Translations under genes and position numbers: made by a program
Shown: piece after piece, positions 1 to 8,241 of the stretch
Position numbering within the stretch: the stretch's first letter is position 1
Layout of the letters: each line of letters opens with the position of its first letter
The notes under the pieces: model-generated
Database searches by the model: none
What the model saw: only the letters and a program-made list of their open reading frames with translations
What the model was told of the DNA's origin: nothing
Assembly: GCA_964473395.1 (NCBI GenBank)
Contig: CAYYOW010000037.1
Span: 1-18,825 of the forward strand
DNA: 18,825 bases
From: Sulfidibacterium sp964473395
Lineage (GTDB): Bacteria; Bacteroidota; Bacteroidia; Bacteroidales; F082
Direction: 5' to 3'

Positions 1-1957
1 TGGTACCGGCGAGGACGTAGTCGGTTTTGGAGGAGATGGAGCTGATATTTTTGCCGCCAAAGTGCTCTATCAGTGCCTTGATTTCGTCGCGCGAATGACG
101 CTCGAACACGCCGCTGACCACAAAAGATTTTCCCTGTAGTAACTGCGGTGCCGAAACTTGTGTCTCGGTAAGTTCCATTTGTATTCCGTGTGCTTTCAGT
201 CGTTCCACTATCTCACGGTGGACAGGTTTTTGGAAAAACAAAATGACTGATTCGGCAATTTTATCTCCAATCTCTTCCACTTGGATCAGCTCCTCAAAAG
301 TGGCGGCCATAAGACGGTCGATGGTTTTGAAATATGCTGCCAGTTTTTTGGCAACCGTTTCGCCAACATAACGAATGCCCAACGCATAAAGTACGCGTGG
401 AAACGGTACGTTTTTGGATTGTTCGATGCCTTTGATGATATTTTCAGCTGTCTTTTCGCGAAAGCTAAGGCGCTTTTCCTTTTTGCCTTCTTCGGCAGGG
501 ATTACTTTTTCAAGTCCCAGAATAGTTTTGTATGTCAGGTCGTAAAGGTCAGCTACATTTTTCACCAGCCTGTGGTCGTACAACATTTCAATTTTGCCTT
601 CGCCGAGGCTGTCGATGTTCATCGCTTTGCGCGAAATAAAATGCTCCAGCTTACCTTTGATTTGCGGAGGACAATTGTCCTCGTTGGGACAATAGTGGGC
701 TGCTTCGCCCTCTTTCCGTACCAGCAATGTCCCGCACTCCGGGCAACGGTCGATGAACTTCACCGGCTGTGCACCGACAGGCCGTTTGTTGAGGCTGACA
801 CTCACAATTTTTGGAATGATTTCGCCGCCTTTTTCCACATAAACCGTATCGCCAATGCGTACATCCAGCTGGGCAAGGATGTCGGCGTTATGCAGACTTG
901 CCCGTTTCACCGTGGTGCCGGCCAGCAGTACCGGTTTCAGGTTGGCCACGGGCGTAATTGCACCGGTTCTTCCAACTTGGTAATCAATAGATTCAAGCAG
1001 CGTCTCCACCCGCTCGGCTTTAAACTTGTAGGCAATAGCCCATCGCGGATTTTTGGCGGTGTAGGCCAGTTGCTGTTGCAAAGTCAGATCATTCACTTTA
1101 ATGACAATTCCATCAATATCATAAGGCAAATGCCGGCGTCCTTTGTCCCAGTCGTTGATGTACTCCATGATTTGTGTCATGTCGCGGCAGATGGCCATGC
1201 TGTCAGAGATTTTCAGTCCCCACGATTTGGCTTTTTTCAGTGCTTCATAATGGGTTTTGACGCCGGATAGTTCATGCGGAATATAGTAGAGAAAGCAATC
1301 CAGTTTGCGTTTGGCTACCTCTTTGGGGTTCTGCATTTTGAGGGAGCCGGCTGCGGCATTGCGTGGGTTGGCAAAGGGGTTATCGCCAATCTCTTCCCGC
1401 TCGCTGTTCAGCCGTTCAAACTCTGCACGGGGCATCAGAATTTCACCTCTGATTTCCAATTCCGGTGGATAGCCGCCCCGCAACCGCAACGGAATGCTCC
1501 GGATGGTCTTCACGTTGTTGGTTACATCATCGCCCTGCACGCCATCACCACGGGTAACGGCTTGTGTAAGGATGCCATTGGTATAGGTCAGGCTTATGGC
1601 AAGGCCATCATATTTCAGTTCGCACACATATTCCACTTCCTGTTCGACAGTCTTACGCACCCGTGCATCAAATTCCCTGATCTCGTCCAGCGAGTAACTG
1701 TTGGAGAGCGAGAGCATGGGGTATTTGTGTTTCACCGAAGGGAAATCTTTTGTAGGCTCACCACCCACGCGGCGGGTAGGGGAGTCAGGACGGACGAATT
1801 CGGGATAAGCGGCTTCCAATTGTTCTAGTTCCTTCAACTTTTGGTCGAATTCTAAATCGCTGATCAAAGGTTGTGCCAGCACATAGTAGCGGTAGTTGTG
1901 TTCCTGTAACGTCTCACACAGTTCGTTAATCCGTATTTTTGCTTCTTCTTTGGTCAT
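1..1957 (-). CDS. ligA: NAD-dependent DNA ligase LigA (3' end cut by window edge)
   Basis: Seals single-strand nicks using NAD+ during replication and repair. The reading frame begins with ATG at 1957 (MTKEEAKIRINEL) and stays open to base 1, giving 652 codons. The adenylation motif KYDG has its lysine at residue 115, the position of the E. coli active-site lysine. The OB-fold stretch VGRTGAITPVANLKP follows, then a four-cysteine zinc finger (C405, C408, C423, C429), the helix-hairpin-helix region (ALGIRYVGE, EIGDKIAES) and the start of the BRCT domain, which stops mid-domain at KTDYVLAGT. About 20-25 residues should lie outside the window. The gene lies downstream of arcA on the same strand, separated by 169 bases of degenerate repeat in which I see no TAnnTTTG promoter, so read-through from arcA is possible. 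Identification is secure. Confidence 0.97.
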   Translation of the reverse strand, partial: MTKEEAKIRINELCETLQEHNYRYYVLAQPLISDLEFDQKLKELEQLEAAYPEFVRPDSPTRRVGGEPTKDFPSVKHKYPMLSLSNSYSLDEIREFDARVRKTVEQEVEYVCELKYDGLAISLTYTNGILTQAVTRGDGVQGDDVTNNVKTIRSIPLRLRGGYPPELEIRGEILMPRAEFERLNSEREEIGDNPFANPRNAAAGSLKMQNPKEVAKRKLDCFLYYIPHELSGVKTHYEALKKAKSWGLKISDSMAICRDMTQIMEYINDWDKGRRHLPYDIDGIVIKVNDLTLQQQLAYTAKNPRWAIAYKFKAERVETLLESIDYQVGRTGAITPVANLKPVLLAGTTVKRASLHNADILAQLDVRIGDTVYVEKGGEIIPKIVSVSLNKRPVGAQPVKFIDRCPECGTLLVRKEGEAAHYCPNEDNCPPQIKGKLEHFISRKAMNIDSLGEGKIEMLYDHRLVKNVADLYDLTYKTILGLEKVIPAEEGKKEKRLSFREKTAENIIKGIEQSKNVPFPRVLYALGIRYVGETVAKKLAAYFKTIDRLMAATFEELIQVEEIGDKIAESVILFFQKPVHREIVERLKAHGIQMELTETQVSAPQLLQGKSFVVSGVFERHSRDEIKALIEHFGGKNISSISSKTDYVLAGT

Positions 1958-1973
1958 TGGTTAATTCGTCATT

Positions 1974-2105
1974 TGATAATTCAGTAGTTACACGGTTGTT
2001 ATTCAATAGTTATTCGATGGTCAAACAGTCGTCGATCAATCGTCAGGCGGTTGTCAGTGCACGCTTAGCTCGCTGGCAAACAGTCTCATTATTATTTCAT
2101 TCAGC
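1974..2105. repeat. Degenerate tandem repeat with an 11-bp period
   Basis: From 1974 to 2061 eight consecutive 11-mers fit the plus-strand pattern TNGTYANNCNR. Examples are TTGTTATTCAA (1996-2006), TAGTTATTCGA (2007-2017) and TCGTCGATCAA (2029-2039). Weaker units continue to 2105, and out-of-phase CATTC motifs run on to about 2135, into the last codons of arcA. A higher-order 55-bp (5 x 11) spacing shows as CAAACAGTC at 2022 and 2077 and CGGTTGT at 1993 and 2048. The tract fills the arcA-ligA spacer. It encodes nothing I recognise. It may be slippage-derived spacer DNA. Confidence 0.75.
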
Positions 2106-2126
2106 AATAGTCATTCAAAACATTCG

Positions 2127-3398
2127 CTACCATTCAACATTCTCTCTTGCAATGGGCATAGTCATGCAACGGGCCCCTCCGCCGCCACGGGAAAGCTCGT
2201 TGCCTTTGATGGTGACGACCACCTTATTATAATCGTCTAAATGAATTTTCCCATTGATAACATCGGTAGCTTTTACAATTTCAAAACCGTGGCGGTTCAT
2301 GTTTTCGATGGTGTGTACATTGCGTTCGTAACCTATCACCTTGCCTGGCTCTAGTGCGAAAAAGTTAGCACCACTTTGCCATTGTTCTCTTTCCTGGTTA
2401 TAGAGATAGGTGTTGCCACCACAGCTCACGTATTCCATATCTATTCCCAGCTTTTTCAGTGCATGTAGCAGGCTTTTCTCTTCGCTTATTTTTGTCACCT
2501 TGTCGCCATCAATTGTGATGTGAATGCTCAGGTAGCGCGAAGAGTTCAGTATCAGCGGTTCAAAAATCATGCATTGGTCTTTGCCAAGAAAGGTAAATGT
2601 CATGTCGAGGTGGATAAACGATTCCGGTTTAAACGGAAGCTCCTGGACCAGTATATGTTTCACCCCTGGTTTTGTCTTCATGTATTCAATCATACTGTCG
2701 ATACCCTGAGTAGTAGTTCGGTCACCGGTGCCGATAATGAGCACATCATCGCGGGCCACAAGCACATCACCACCTTCGATGGTTCCTCTTCCGCTATCGT
2801 CAAAACTCTGTACCGGATTAACCACGGTGGTTTCAAACATGGGATGATGTGCAAAAATAGTTTCCATTATGAGAGCTTCGCGGTCGCGGACATCATTGGC
2901 CATTTTGCTAATTATCACTTGGTTCCCTATAGAGAAACTGGCATCGCGGGTGAAAAAGAAATTTGGCAACGGACTCAGCGAAAAGCGTTCGGTATCGAGA
3001 AAGCTAGTGAGATTGTTTTTTTGCATTTCTACCCCTTCGATGAGTTTTAAAGCCAGTTTGGGTGCGGAAAGCGTATTTATGTAGTTGCAAAGATTGTATC
3101 GTTTCTGCGAACGTCTCTCGTGTTCGCAAACTTTCTCCAGCAGGCCTTTTCTGACGCTGCCGTTTGCAAGTACTGTTTTTAACAAATCGACTACCTCAAA
3201 AACCTTTGTCCACTTTTTCAGTACTCCCACGAACTCATTATATTCGGGGATAGCCACACTCAGGTTTAAAATGTCGCTATAAAGGGCGCGTTCTGCATTT
3301 TCGGGCGTCATGTTTTCCACTTCGGCACCAGGGGTATGCACGATGACCCCCCTGATTTTGCCAATTTCAGAATTTATGTTTACTGCAATTTTTTCCAT
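2127..3398 (-). CDS. arcA: Arginine deiminase
   Basis: Cytosolic enzyme that hydrolyses L-arginine to L-citrulline and ammonia. The 423-residue product has the full guanidino-modifying enzyme signature: FTRD near residue 150 for substrate binding, EGGDVL with a catalytic acidic residue, HLDMTF with the catalytic His/Asp pair, and the C-terminal GGGGARCMTMP loop whose C411 is the expected nucleophile. Length matches the family. The start at 3398 (MEKIAVNINSEIGK) lies 11 bases after the stop of the upstream YbaK-like gene, so the two are very likely co-transcribed. No ornithine carbamoyltransferase, carbamate kinase or arginine/ornithine antiporter gene is in the window, so this is not a classical arc operon here. 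The last few codons merge into the repeat tract downstream. Confidence 0.95.
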   Translation of the reverse strand: MEKIAVNINSEIGKIRGVIVHTPGAEVENMTPENAERALYSDILNLSVAIPEYNEFVGVLKKWTKVFEVVDLLKTVLANGSVRKGLLEKVCEHERRSQKRYNLCNYINTLSAPKLALKLIEGVEMQKNNLTSFLDTERFSLSPLPNFFFTRDASFSIGNQVIISKMANDVRDREALIMETIFAHHPMFETTVVNPVQSFDDSGRGTIEGGDVLVARDDVLIIGTGDRTTTQGIDSMIEYMKTKPGVKHILVQELPFKPESFIHLDMTFTFLGKDQCMIFEPLILNSSRYLSIHITIDGDKVTKISEEKSLLHALKKLGIDMEYVSCGGNTYLYNQEREQWQSGANFFALEPGKVIGYERNVHTIENMNRHGFEIVKATDVINGKIHLDDYNKVVVTIKGNELSRGGGGARCMTMPIARENVEW

Positions 3399-3409
3399 GA
3401 TTGTAAATT

Positions 3410-3922
3410 TTAACTGTCCTCAGGTGTTGGATTGATGTATTCAAATCCATTGTGCCGCTCTTTTATGAATTTCATTAAACCGGAAAAGGGTATCACCACG
3501 CTGGCTGTGTTGTCATTGGGATGAAAGCTTACTTTTTCAGACTTTTGTAACTGCTCGTCAAGAAACACATAAACATGATGCTCGTTGTCGTTGATTAAAC
3601 CAAACAGGGAAACAGAACCTGGTTTTACTCCGAGGTATTTCATCATTCTCTTTTCGGAGGCAAAACTCAGTTTTCCCTGATGCAACATCTTCTCCAGACT
3701 GTGAATATTGAACGGCGTGGTATCTTTTATGATGACAAGATAATGTCGGTTCCCCTTGTGGTTTCTGAAAAACAGATTTTTACAATGTGTAGCATCGATA
3801 TCTTTCCAGTATTGCAACGCTATCTCAATGGTGTCCAGAGGCGGATGCTCGTAAATCTCATAAGGAATACCTAACTTTTCAAGATAATCCAGCACTTTCT
3901 TTCTGTTTTCCTCCCGGTTCAT
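3410..3922 (-). CDS. Prolyl-tRNA editing protein, YbaK/ProXp-ala (PrdX) type
   Basis: Free-standing trans-editing deacylase that probably removes a mischarged amino acid, most likely alanine, from tRNA-Pro. The 170-residue product is a single YbaK/EbsC domain. Family marks are CKNLFFRNHKG with the conserved lysine K48, KPGSVSLFGLIND, and FHPNDNTASVVI near the end. The substrate call (Ala-tRNA-Pro rather than Cys-tRNA-Pro) rests on resemblance to PrdX/ProXp-ala and is inference. An in-frame ATG exists at 3952, but the ten extra residues (MPNDQLSNNK) are translated from an 8-bp repeat (3926-3949), so I place the start at 3922 (MNREENRKK). It precedes arcA by 11 bases in a probable operon. Confidence 0.88.
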   Translation of the reverse strand: MNREENRKKVLDYLEKLGIPYEIYEHPPLDTIEIALQYWKDIDATHCKNLFFRNHKGNRHYLVIIKDTTPFNIHSLEKMLHQGKLSFASEKRMMKYLGVKPGSVSLFGLINDNEHHVYVFLDEQLQKSEKVSFHPNDNTASVVIPFSGLMKFIKERHNGFEYINPTPEDS

Positions 3923-3925
3923 TTT

Positions 3926-3949
3926 ATTATTGGATAATTGGTCATTAGG
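3926..3949. repeat. Short 8-bp degenerate repeat at the ybaK-like start
   Basis: Three adjacent 8-mers, ATTATTGG, ATAATTGG and TCATTAGG, lie immediately upstream of the ATG at 3922. They create a spurious in-frame N-terminal extension. Confidence 0.55.
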
Positions 3950-3975
3950 CATTCTTTAGCTTTCTTCTTTATCTA

Positions 3976-4010
3976 TTTAACTTTATCCTTTTAACTTTTA
4001 ACTTTTTCCT
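3976..4010. repeat. 7-bp degenerate tandem repeat in the lipoprotein/ybaK-like spacer
   Basis: Five adjacent 7-mers are TTTAACT, TTATCCT, TTTAACT, TTTAACT and TTTTCCT. The tract begins two bases beyond the stop codon of the lipoprotein gene and precedes the YbaK-like gene. The minus strand is purine-rich (AGTTAAA units). I see no TAnnTTTG promoter in this spacer. Confidence 0.7.
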
Positions 4011-4012
4011 TA

Positions 4013-5128
4013 TCAGGGTTTCCAGTCGGCGATAAACAAATTGATGCCGTGCTGGTTACGGTTGTTGCGGCTGGAGGAGAAAATCAGTTTTTTCCCATCA
4101 AACGAAAACATGGGAAAAGCATCAAAAGTGTTGTCGTAGGTGATGCGCTTCAGGTGTTTGCCGTTGAGGTCGCACATGTAGAGGTTAAAATCGAAGCCGC
4201 GGGTGCCGGCAAAGTTTGAGCTGAAAATGATGTGTTTGCCATCAGGAGTGAAAAAAGGAGCCCAGTTGGCTTTCCCCAGGTGGGTAACCTGTTTCAGGTT
4301 GCTGCCATCCACGTTGCAGGTGTATATTTCCATTTCTGTCGGCATAACAAGATGTTGTTTTAGCAGATCCTTGTATGTTTTGATAGCTTCGGGTGTTTTA
4401 GGACGTGAGGCGCGGAATACCAGCATTTTGCCGTTGGGTGAAAAAAATGCGCCGCCATCGTATCCCAGCTGATGCGTTACCTGATGCACGTTACTGCCAT
4501 CGATGTTGCAGGTATATAGTTCCATATCACCGGAGCGGTCAGAGGTAAACACAATCTTGTCACCTTTTGGTGAAACGGTCGCTTCGGCATCATAACCCTG
4601 GCCTTTTATCAGTGTGTCAATAATTTGTCCTTTCAGATTGGCCACGTAAATATCAAAATCTTCATAAACGGGCCATACATATTTTCCATCACTACGTTTT
4701 TTAGGAACGGGAGGGCAGGCATCGCCGCCGGCACGTGTGGAAGCATAAAGAATGGTGGTGTCGCCAGGTAAAAAATAGGAACACGTGGTTCTGCCCAGAC
4801 CGTTACTCAGAATGGTTGGGATGGTGTCTTTCATATTGCCATCGGCAAGATGCCAATAGTAAATCTGGTCGCAATGGGAACCCCAGGCTTTGTTAGTAGC
4901 CTGAAAGACAATCATTTTATCATTAAAACTAAAATAAGCTTCGGCATTGTCGCCTCCAAAGGTAAGCTGCTTAACGTTGGCGAGATGTTTCTCCTGTGGA
5001 TAATGCACGGTTGTGTCAGGAGTTAATGCTGATGTGCTCTTTTGGTGTGGGTTAGTTACGTTGTTGCAAGCATTCAGGCCAAGGGCCAGAAATAGCATCC
5101 CAGCGAAATAGTAAATTATTTTTTTCAT
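4013..5128 (-). CDS. TolB-like (PD40/WD40-like) beta-propeller lipoprotein
   Basis: Predicted cell-envelope lipoprotein of 371 residues. The N-terminus MKKIIYYFAGMLFLALGLNAC is a signal peptide ending in a lipobox, with the cysteine at residue 21 as the lipidation site. The mature part is a beta-propeller of repeated blades. Each has a 'SPxGxKIVFTSDRSG' type strand followed by 'ELYTCNIDGSNxxQVTH', as in TolB and PD40 repeats, and at least five blades are visible. A lysine-rich insertion (RPKTPEAIKTYKDLL) sits in one blade. A longer frame starting at 5167 is possible, but it would begin inside the likely promoter (5165-5172) and spoil the signal peptide, so 5128 is preferred. The binding partner is unknown. 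It need not be part of a Tol-Pal system, since no tolA, tolQ, tolR or pal is here. Confidence 0.85.
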   Translation of the reverse strand: MKKIIYYFAGMLFLALGLNACNNVTNPHQKSTSALTPDTTVHYPQEKHLANVKQLTFGGDNAEAYFSFNDKMIVFQATNKAWGSHCDQIYYWHLADGNMKDTIPTILSNGLGRTTCSYFLPGDTTILYASTRAGGDACPPVPKKRSDGKYVWPVYEDFDIYVANLKGQIIDTLIKGQGYDAEATVSPKGDKIVFTSDRSGDMELYTCNIDGSNVHQVTHQLGYDGGAFFSPNGKMLVFRASRPKTPEAIKTYKDLLKQHLVMPTEMEIYTCNVDGSNLKQVTHLGKANWAPFFTPDGKHIIFSSNFAGTRGFDFNLYMCDLNGKHLKRITYDNTFDAFPMFSFDGKKLIFSSSRNNRNQHGINLFIADWKP

Positions 5129-5164
5129 ATTTTGAATTAATATGTTGATTGATTTTGTGATGTA

Positions 5165-5172
5165 CAAAAATA
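5165..5172 (-). promoter_or_regulatory. Putative -7 element (TAnnTTTG) of the lipoprotein gene
   Basis: The minus strand reads TATTTTTG, matching the Bacteroidota -7 consensus. It would give a 5' leader of about 30 bases before the ATG at 5128. No well-spaced -33 TTTG is obvious. It supports the shorter start for the lipoprotein. Confidence 0.5.
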
Positions 5173-5269
5173 ATGATTATTGGTGGGCAAACCATAAATT
5201 TTTGAAGCTCTTTTCAGTAGAAACCCATCAGGTTATTGTTATGAATTACCAGGTGATCGGGTGGCTTTT

Positions 5270-8089
5270 CTAGTGTAATTTTTCTCGTAGAAATTTACCT
5301 GTGTAAGACTTTTCACAATTCACAATTTCTTCCGGTGTACCTTCAAAGATAATTTCACCTCCACGGTCACCACCTTCCGGACCCAGGTCGATAACCCAAT
5401 CGGCTGATTTGATGATTTCGGCATTGTGCTCAATCACTACAATACTGTGGCCGTTTTCAATCAGTGCGTTAAAGGCCTGAAGCAGCTTGCTGATGTCGTG
5501 GATGTGTAACCCGGTCGTTGGTTCATCAAAAATAAAAAGTGTGGGCTGGCTGCCGGCGCCTTTTGAAAGAAAGAAAGCCAGTTTGATGCGTTGGGCTTCG
5601 CCTCCACTAAGAGTGTTTGAACTTTGCCCGAGTCGCAGGTATCCGAGTCCCGTTTCCTGCAATGGTTTTATCCTCTCTACGATTTTATTTTCAGCAGAGC
5701 CTTTTACACTTCCAAAAAAATCAATGGCTTCGTCCACGGTCAGGTTCAGGATGTCTGAAATACTTTTGTCGCGGTATTTTACTTCCAGAACCTCCTCTTT
5801 AAAACGCTGCCCATTGCAGGAATCGCATTTCAGATAAATGTCGGCCATGAACTGCATTTCTACCTTTATGACACCTTCTCCTTCACACTGTTCACATCGA
5901 CCACCCGGAATATTGAAGGAAAAATAGCCGGGCTTGTAAGCTCGTAGTTTGGCCAGCGGCTGGTTGGCAAAAAGCTGGCGGATCTCATCGTAAGCTTTCA
6001 GGTAAGTAGCGGGGTTGGAGCGTGAGGAGCGGCCAATGGGGTTTTGGTCAATATATTCCACCCGTGCTATACGGTTGACTTCTCCTTCGAGCAGGGCAAA
6101 TTTTCGTTCGGAGGAGGCTTCTCCGTTGAGCCGCCTTTTCAGTGAAGAGAACAAAATATCACGTACCAGCGTTGACTTGCCCGATCCGCTTACACCTGTT
6201 ACCACGGTCAGTACGTTGAGTGGGATTTTTACGTGTAGGTTTTTCAGATTGTGCTCAAAAGCGCCTTTTACCTCAATATAGTTGTTCCAGTGTCGCCGAT
6301 GTACAGGAATTTCGATATGCTTTCTACCGGTCATGTAGAGTGCGGTATAGCTAATGTCGTTGTCTTTCAGTTCGTCAAAAACTCCCTGAAAAATCAGTTC
6401 TCCACCATGCTCGCCAGATTCGGGACCAATGTCGATAATCTGATCTGCGGCTTTGATAATATCCTCTTCATGTTCCACAACGATAACCGTGTTGCCAATG
6501 TCGCGTAGACGTTTTAGAACTTTTATGAGGCGCTGTGTGTCGCGCGGGTGCAAGCCGATGCTGGGTTCGTCGAGGATATACATGGAGCCTACCAACGAAC
6601 TACCCAGTGAGGTAGCGAGATTGATACGCTGCGATTCGCCACCGGAAAGAGTGGCCGAAGGTCGGTTCAGGGTGAGGTATCCCAGCCCTACATCGTTCAA
6701 AAACTGAAGGCGGGTTTTAATCTCCAGCAGCAAACGCCGTGCAATTTCTTCATCCTGTTCGTCCAATAGTATTTTTTTGAAAAAATCAAGACTTTCGTTG
6801 AGTTGCATCTGAACGATACCGGAGATAGACTTTCCGGCGACTTTCACGTAGTTGGCGTCTTTGCGCAGGCGGGTGCCTTTGCATTCGGGACAAACTGTCT
6901 TACCACGGTAGCGTGAGAGCATAACACGGTACTGGATTTTATATGCCTGCTCCTCCAGTGATTTAAAAAAGTTGTTCAGTCCGCCAAAATATTGATTTCC
7001 TGCCCATAGCAGCTCTCTTTGCTCTTCGGAGAGTTGGTAGTAAGGTTTGTGGATGGGGAAATCGAACTTGTAAGCATTTTTTATAAGCCGTTCTTTCCAC
7101 TGCCCCATTTTTTCTCCTTTCCAGCAGACGATGGCTCCATCGAAAATGGAAAGTGCTGGATTGGGTACCACCAGTTTTTCGTCGATACCCATTATGTTTC
7201 CGAAACCTTCACAACTTTTGCAGGCACCATAGGGATTGTTAAAAGTAAAGAGGTTGACAGAAGGCTCTTCAAATTGAATCCCATCCAACTCAAAGCGATG
7301 CGAGAAATCGGCTATCTGAGGTTTACCATCTTTTTCAAAGGAAATTTTCAGGTAGCCATTACCTTCATAAAAAGCCGTTTGAACCGAGTCGGCAACGCGT
7401 GCTTCCAGCTCTTTTTCTTCGTGATTCACCCTGATGCGGTCAATAACAAGATAGCACTCCTTAGGTTTGGTTTTGTCTGTTATCTCTTCCAGTATTTCTT
7501 CTATTCTCCTGATTTTGCTCTGATGCATCATTCGGCTAAACCCTTGTTGCAAAAGAACTTGCAGTTGTTGTTTCAGGCTCCGGTTGCCATTGGCTTTCAG
7601 CGGTGCAAAAATCAATATGTCACTATTCTCAGGCAGTGCGAGGATAAAGCGGGTAACATCGCTTACACGATGTCGTTTTACCTGCCGGCCGGAGATGGGA
7701 GACCAGGTTCTGCCGATACGGGCAAACAGTAGTTTCAGGTACTCGTAAACTTCCGTGGATGTGCCTACGGTAGAGCGTGGATTGCGTGTTTTCACCTTTT
7801 GTTCGATGGCAATGGCGGGTGAAATACCCAGTATAGCGTCCACATCTGGTTTATCCATACGCCCGAGAAATTGTCGGGCATAAGAACTCAGGCTCTCTAC
7901 ATAGCGGCGCTGGCCATCAGCATACAGCGTGTCGAAAGCCAATGATGACTTTCCTGATCCGGATAAACCGGTGATGACCACCAGCTTACGGCGCGGAATG
8001 GCAACGCTGAGGTTCTTTAGGTTGTTGACTCGCGATCTGACAACAACAATATAATTTTTCGGATTTACCCGGCTTGTTTCAATAATCAT
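5270..8089 (-). CDS. uvrA: Excinuclease ABC subunit A
   Basis: DNA-damage sensor of nucleotide excision repair. As a dimer it loads UvrB at bulky lesions. The 939 residues contain two ABC ATPase halves. The first Walker A is GLSGSGKSS (41-49), with signature LSGGESQRIN and Walker B YILDEPSIGLH. The second Walker A is GVSGSGKST (632-640), with signature LSGGE (827-831) and Walker B FIFDEPTTGLH (852-862). The C-terminal zinc module is C732/C735 with C755/C758, and further CxxC pairs (CKSC, CPEC) lie in the first half. YVESLSSYARQFLGRM near residue 65 is typical. One mild oddity is that the usual 'HNLKN' before the first Walker A reads NNLKN here, while the second half keeps HNLKN. It is transcribed away from the sigma factor gene. 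Confidence 0.97.
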   Translation of the reverse strand: MIIETSRVNPKNYIVVVRSRVNNLKNLSVAIPRRKLVVITGLSGSGKSSLAFDTLYADGQRRYVESLSSYARQFLGRMDKPDVDAILGISPAIAIEQKVKTRNPRSTVGTSTEVYEYLKLLFARIGRTWSPISGRQVKRHRVSDVTRFILALPENSDILIFAPLKANGNRSLKQQLQVLLQQGFSRMMHQSKIRRIEEILEEITDKTKPKECYLVIDRIRVNHEEKELEARVADSVQTAFYEGNGYLKISFEKDGKPQIADFSHRFELDGIQFEEPSVNLFTFNNPYGACKSCEGFGNIMGIDEKLVVPNPALSIFDGAIVCWKGEKMGQWKERLIKNAYKFDFPIHKPYYQLSEEQRELLWAGNQYFGGLNNFFKSLEEQAYKIQYRVMLSRYRGKTVCPECKGTRLRKDANYVKVAGKSISGIVQMQLNESLDFFKKILLDEQDEEIARRLLLEIKTRLQFLNDVGLGYLTLNRPSATLSGGESQRINLATSLGSSLVGSMYILDEPSIGLHPRDTQRLIKVLKRLRDIGNTVIVVEHEEDIIKAADQIIDIGPESGEHGGELIFQGVFDELKDNDISYTALYMTGRKHIEIPVHRRHWNNYIEVKGAFEHNLKNLHVKIPLNVLTVVTGVSGSGKSTLVRDILFSSLKRRLNGEASSERKFALLEGEVNRIARVEYIDQNPIGRSSRSNPATYLKAYDEIRQLFANQPLAKLRAYKPGYFSFNIPGGRCEQCEGEGVIKVEMQFMADIYLKCDSCNGQRFKEEVLEVKYRDKSISDILNLTVDEAIDFFGSVKGSAENKIVERIKPLQETGLGYLRLGQSSNTLSGGEAQRIKLAFFLSKGAGSQPTLFIFDEPTTGLHIHDISKLLQAFNALIENGHSIVVIEHNAEIIKSADWVIDLGPEGGDRGGEIIFEGTPEEIVNCEKSYTGKFLREKLH

Positions 8090-8105
8090 AGGAGAAAATG
8101 TGCGA

Positions 8106-8113
8106 CAAAATTA
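8106..8113 (-). promoter_or_regulatory. Putative -7 element of uvrA
   Basis: The minus strand reads TAATTTTG (TAnnTTTG). It lies 17 bases upstream of the uvrA ATG, implying a leader of roughly 10 bases. No correctly spaced -33 element is visible, so this is a half match. Confidence 0.4.
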
Positions 8114-8121
8114 AAAATTTA

Positions 8122-8152
8122 TTTGCTTTTTTTCTTTTAACCTTTATATTTG
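8122..8152 (+). promoter_or_regulatory. Bacteroidota-type promoter of the sigma factor gene (TTTG-N19-TATATTTG)
   Basis: TTTG at 8122-8125, a 19-base spacer and TATATTTG at 8145-8152 match the -33/-7 consensus of the Bacteroidota housekeeping sigma factor exactly. The expected transcription start is near 8158, leaving a leader of about 85 bases before the ATG at 8242. The promoter is back to back with the putative uvrA promoter. Confidence 0.75.
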
Positions 8153-8241
8153 CAATTCAAAACAAATGTTAAACTTACTTTTAAACACATTGCCTATTGA
8201 GTAAAAGCTTACTATTTTTCTGAAACCAAAACAAGTGGCAT

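Noticed and set aside
281..1828. Long plus-strand open frames of 329 and 184 codons
   Set aside because: They lie entirely antisense to ligA, whose minus frame shows a continuous, well-conserved protein. The plus translations have no recognisable domain.
1961..2105. CRISPR array or satellite in the arcA-ligA spacer
   Set aside because: Units are 11 bp, degenerate and contiguous, without conserved repeats separated by unique spacers, and no cas genes are near.
2520..3282. Several plus-strand frames opposite arcA
   Set aside because: Shadows of a clear arginine deiminase on the minus strand.
4013..5128. Lipoprotein as the TolB of a Tol-Pal system
   Set aside because: It is a lipoprotein rather than a periplasmic protein, and no tolQ, tolR, tolA or pal gene is adjacent. 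Only the propeller fold is shared.
5129..5167. Upstream ATG (5167) for the lipoprotein
   Set aside because: It would start within the likely -7 element and place 13 residues before a standard signal peptide.
7019..7732. Plus-strand open frame of 237 codons
   Set aside because: Antisense shadow of uvrA. Composition is Phe-rich without domain features.
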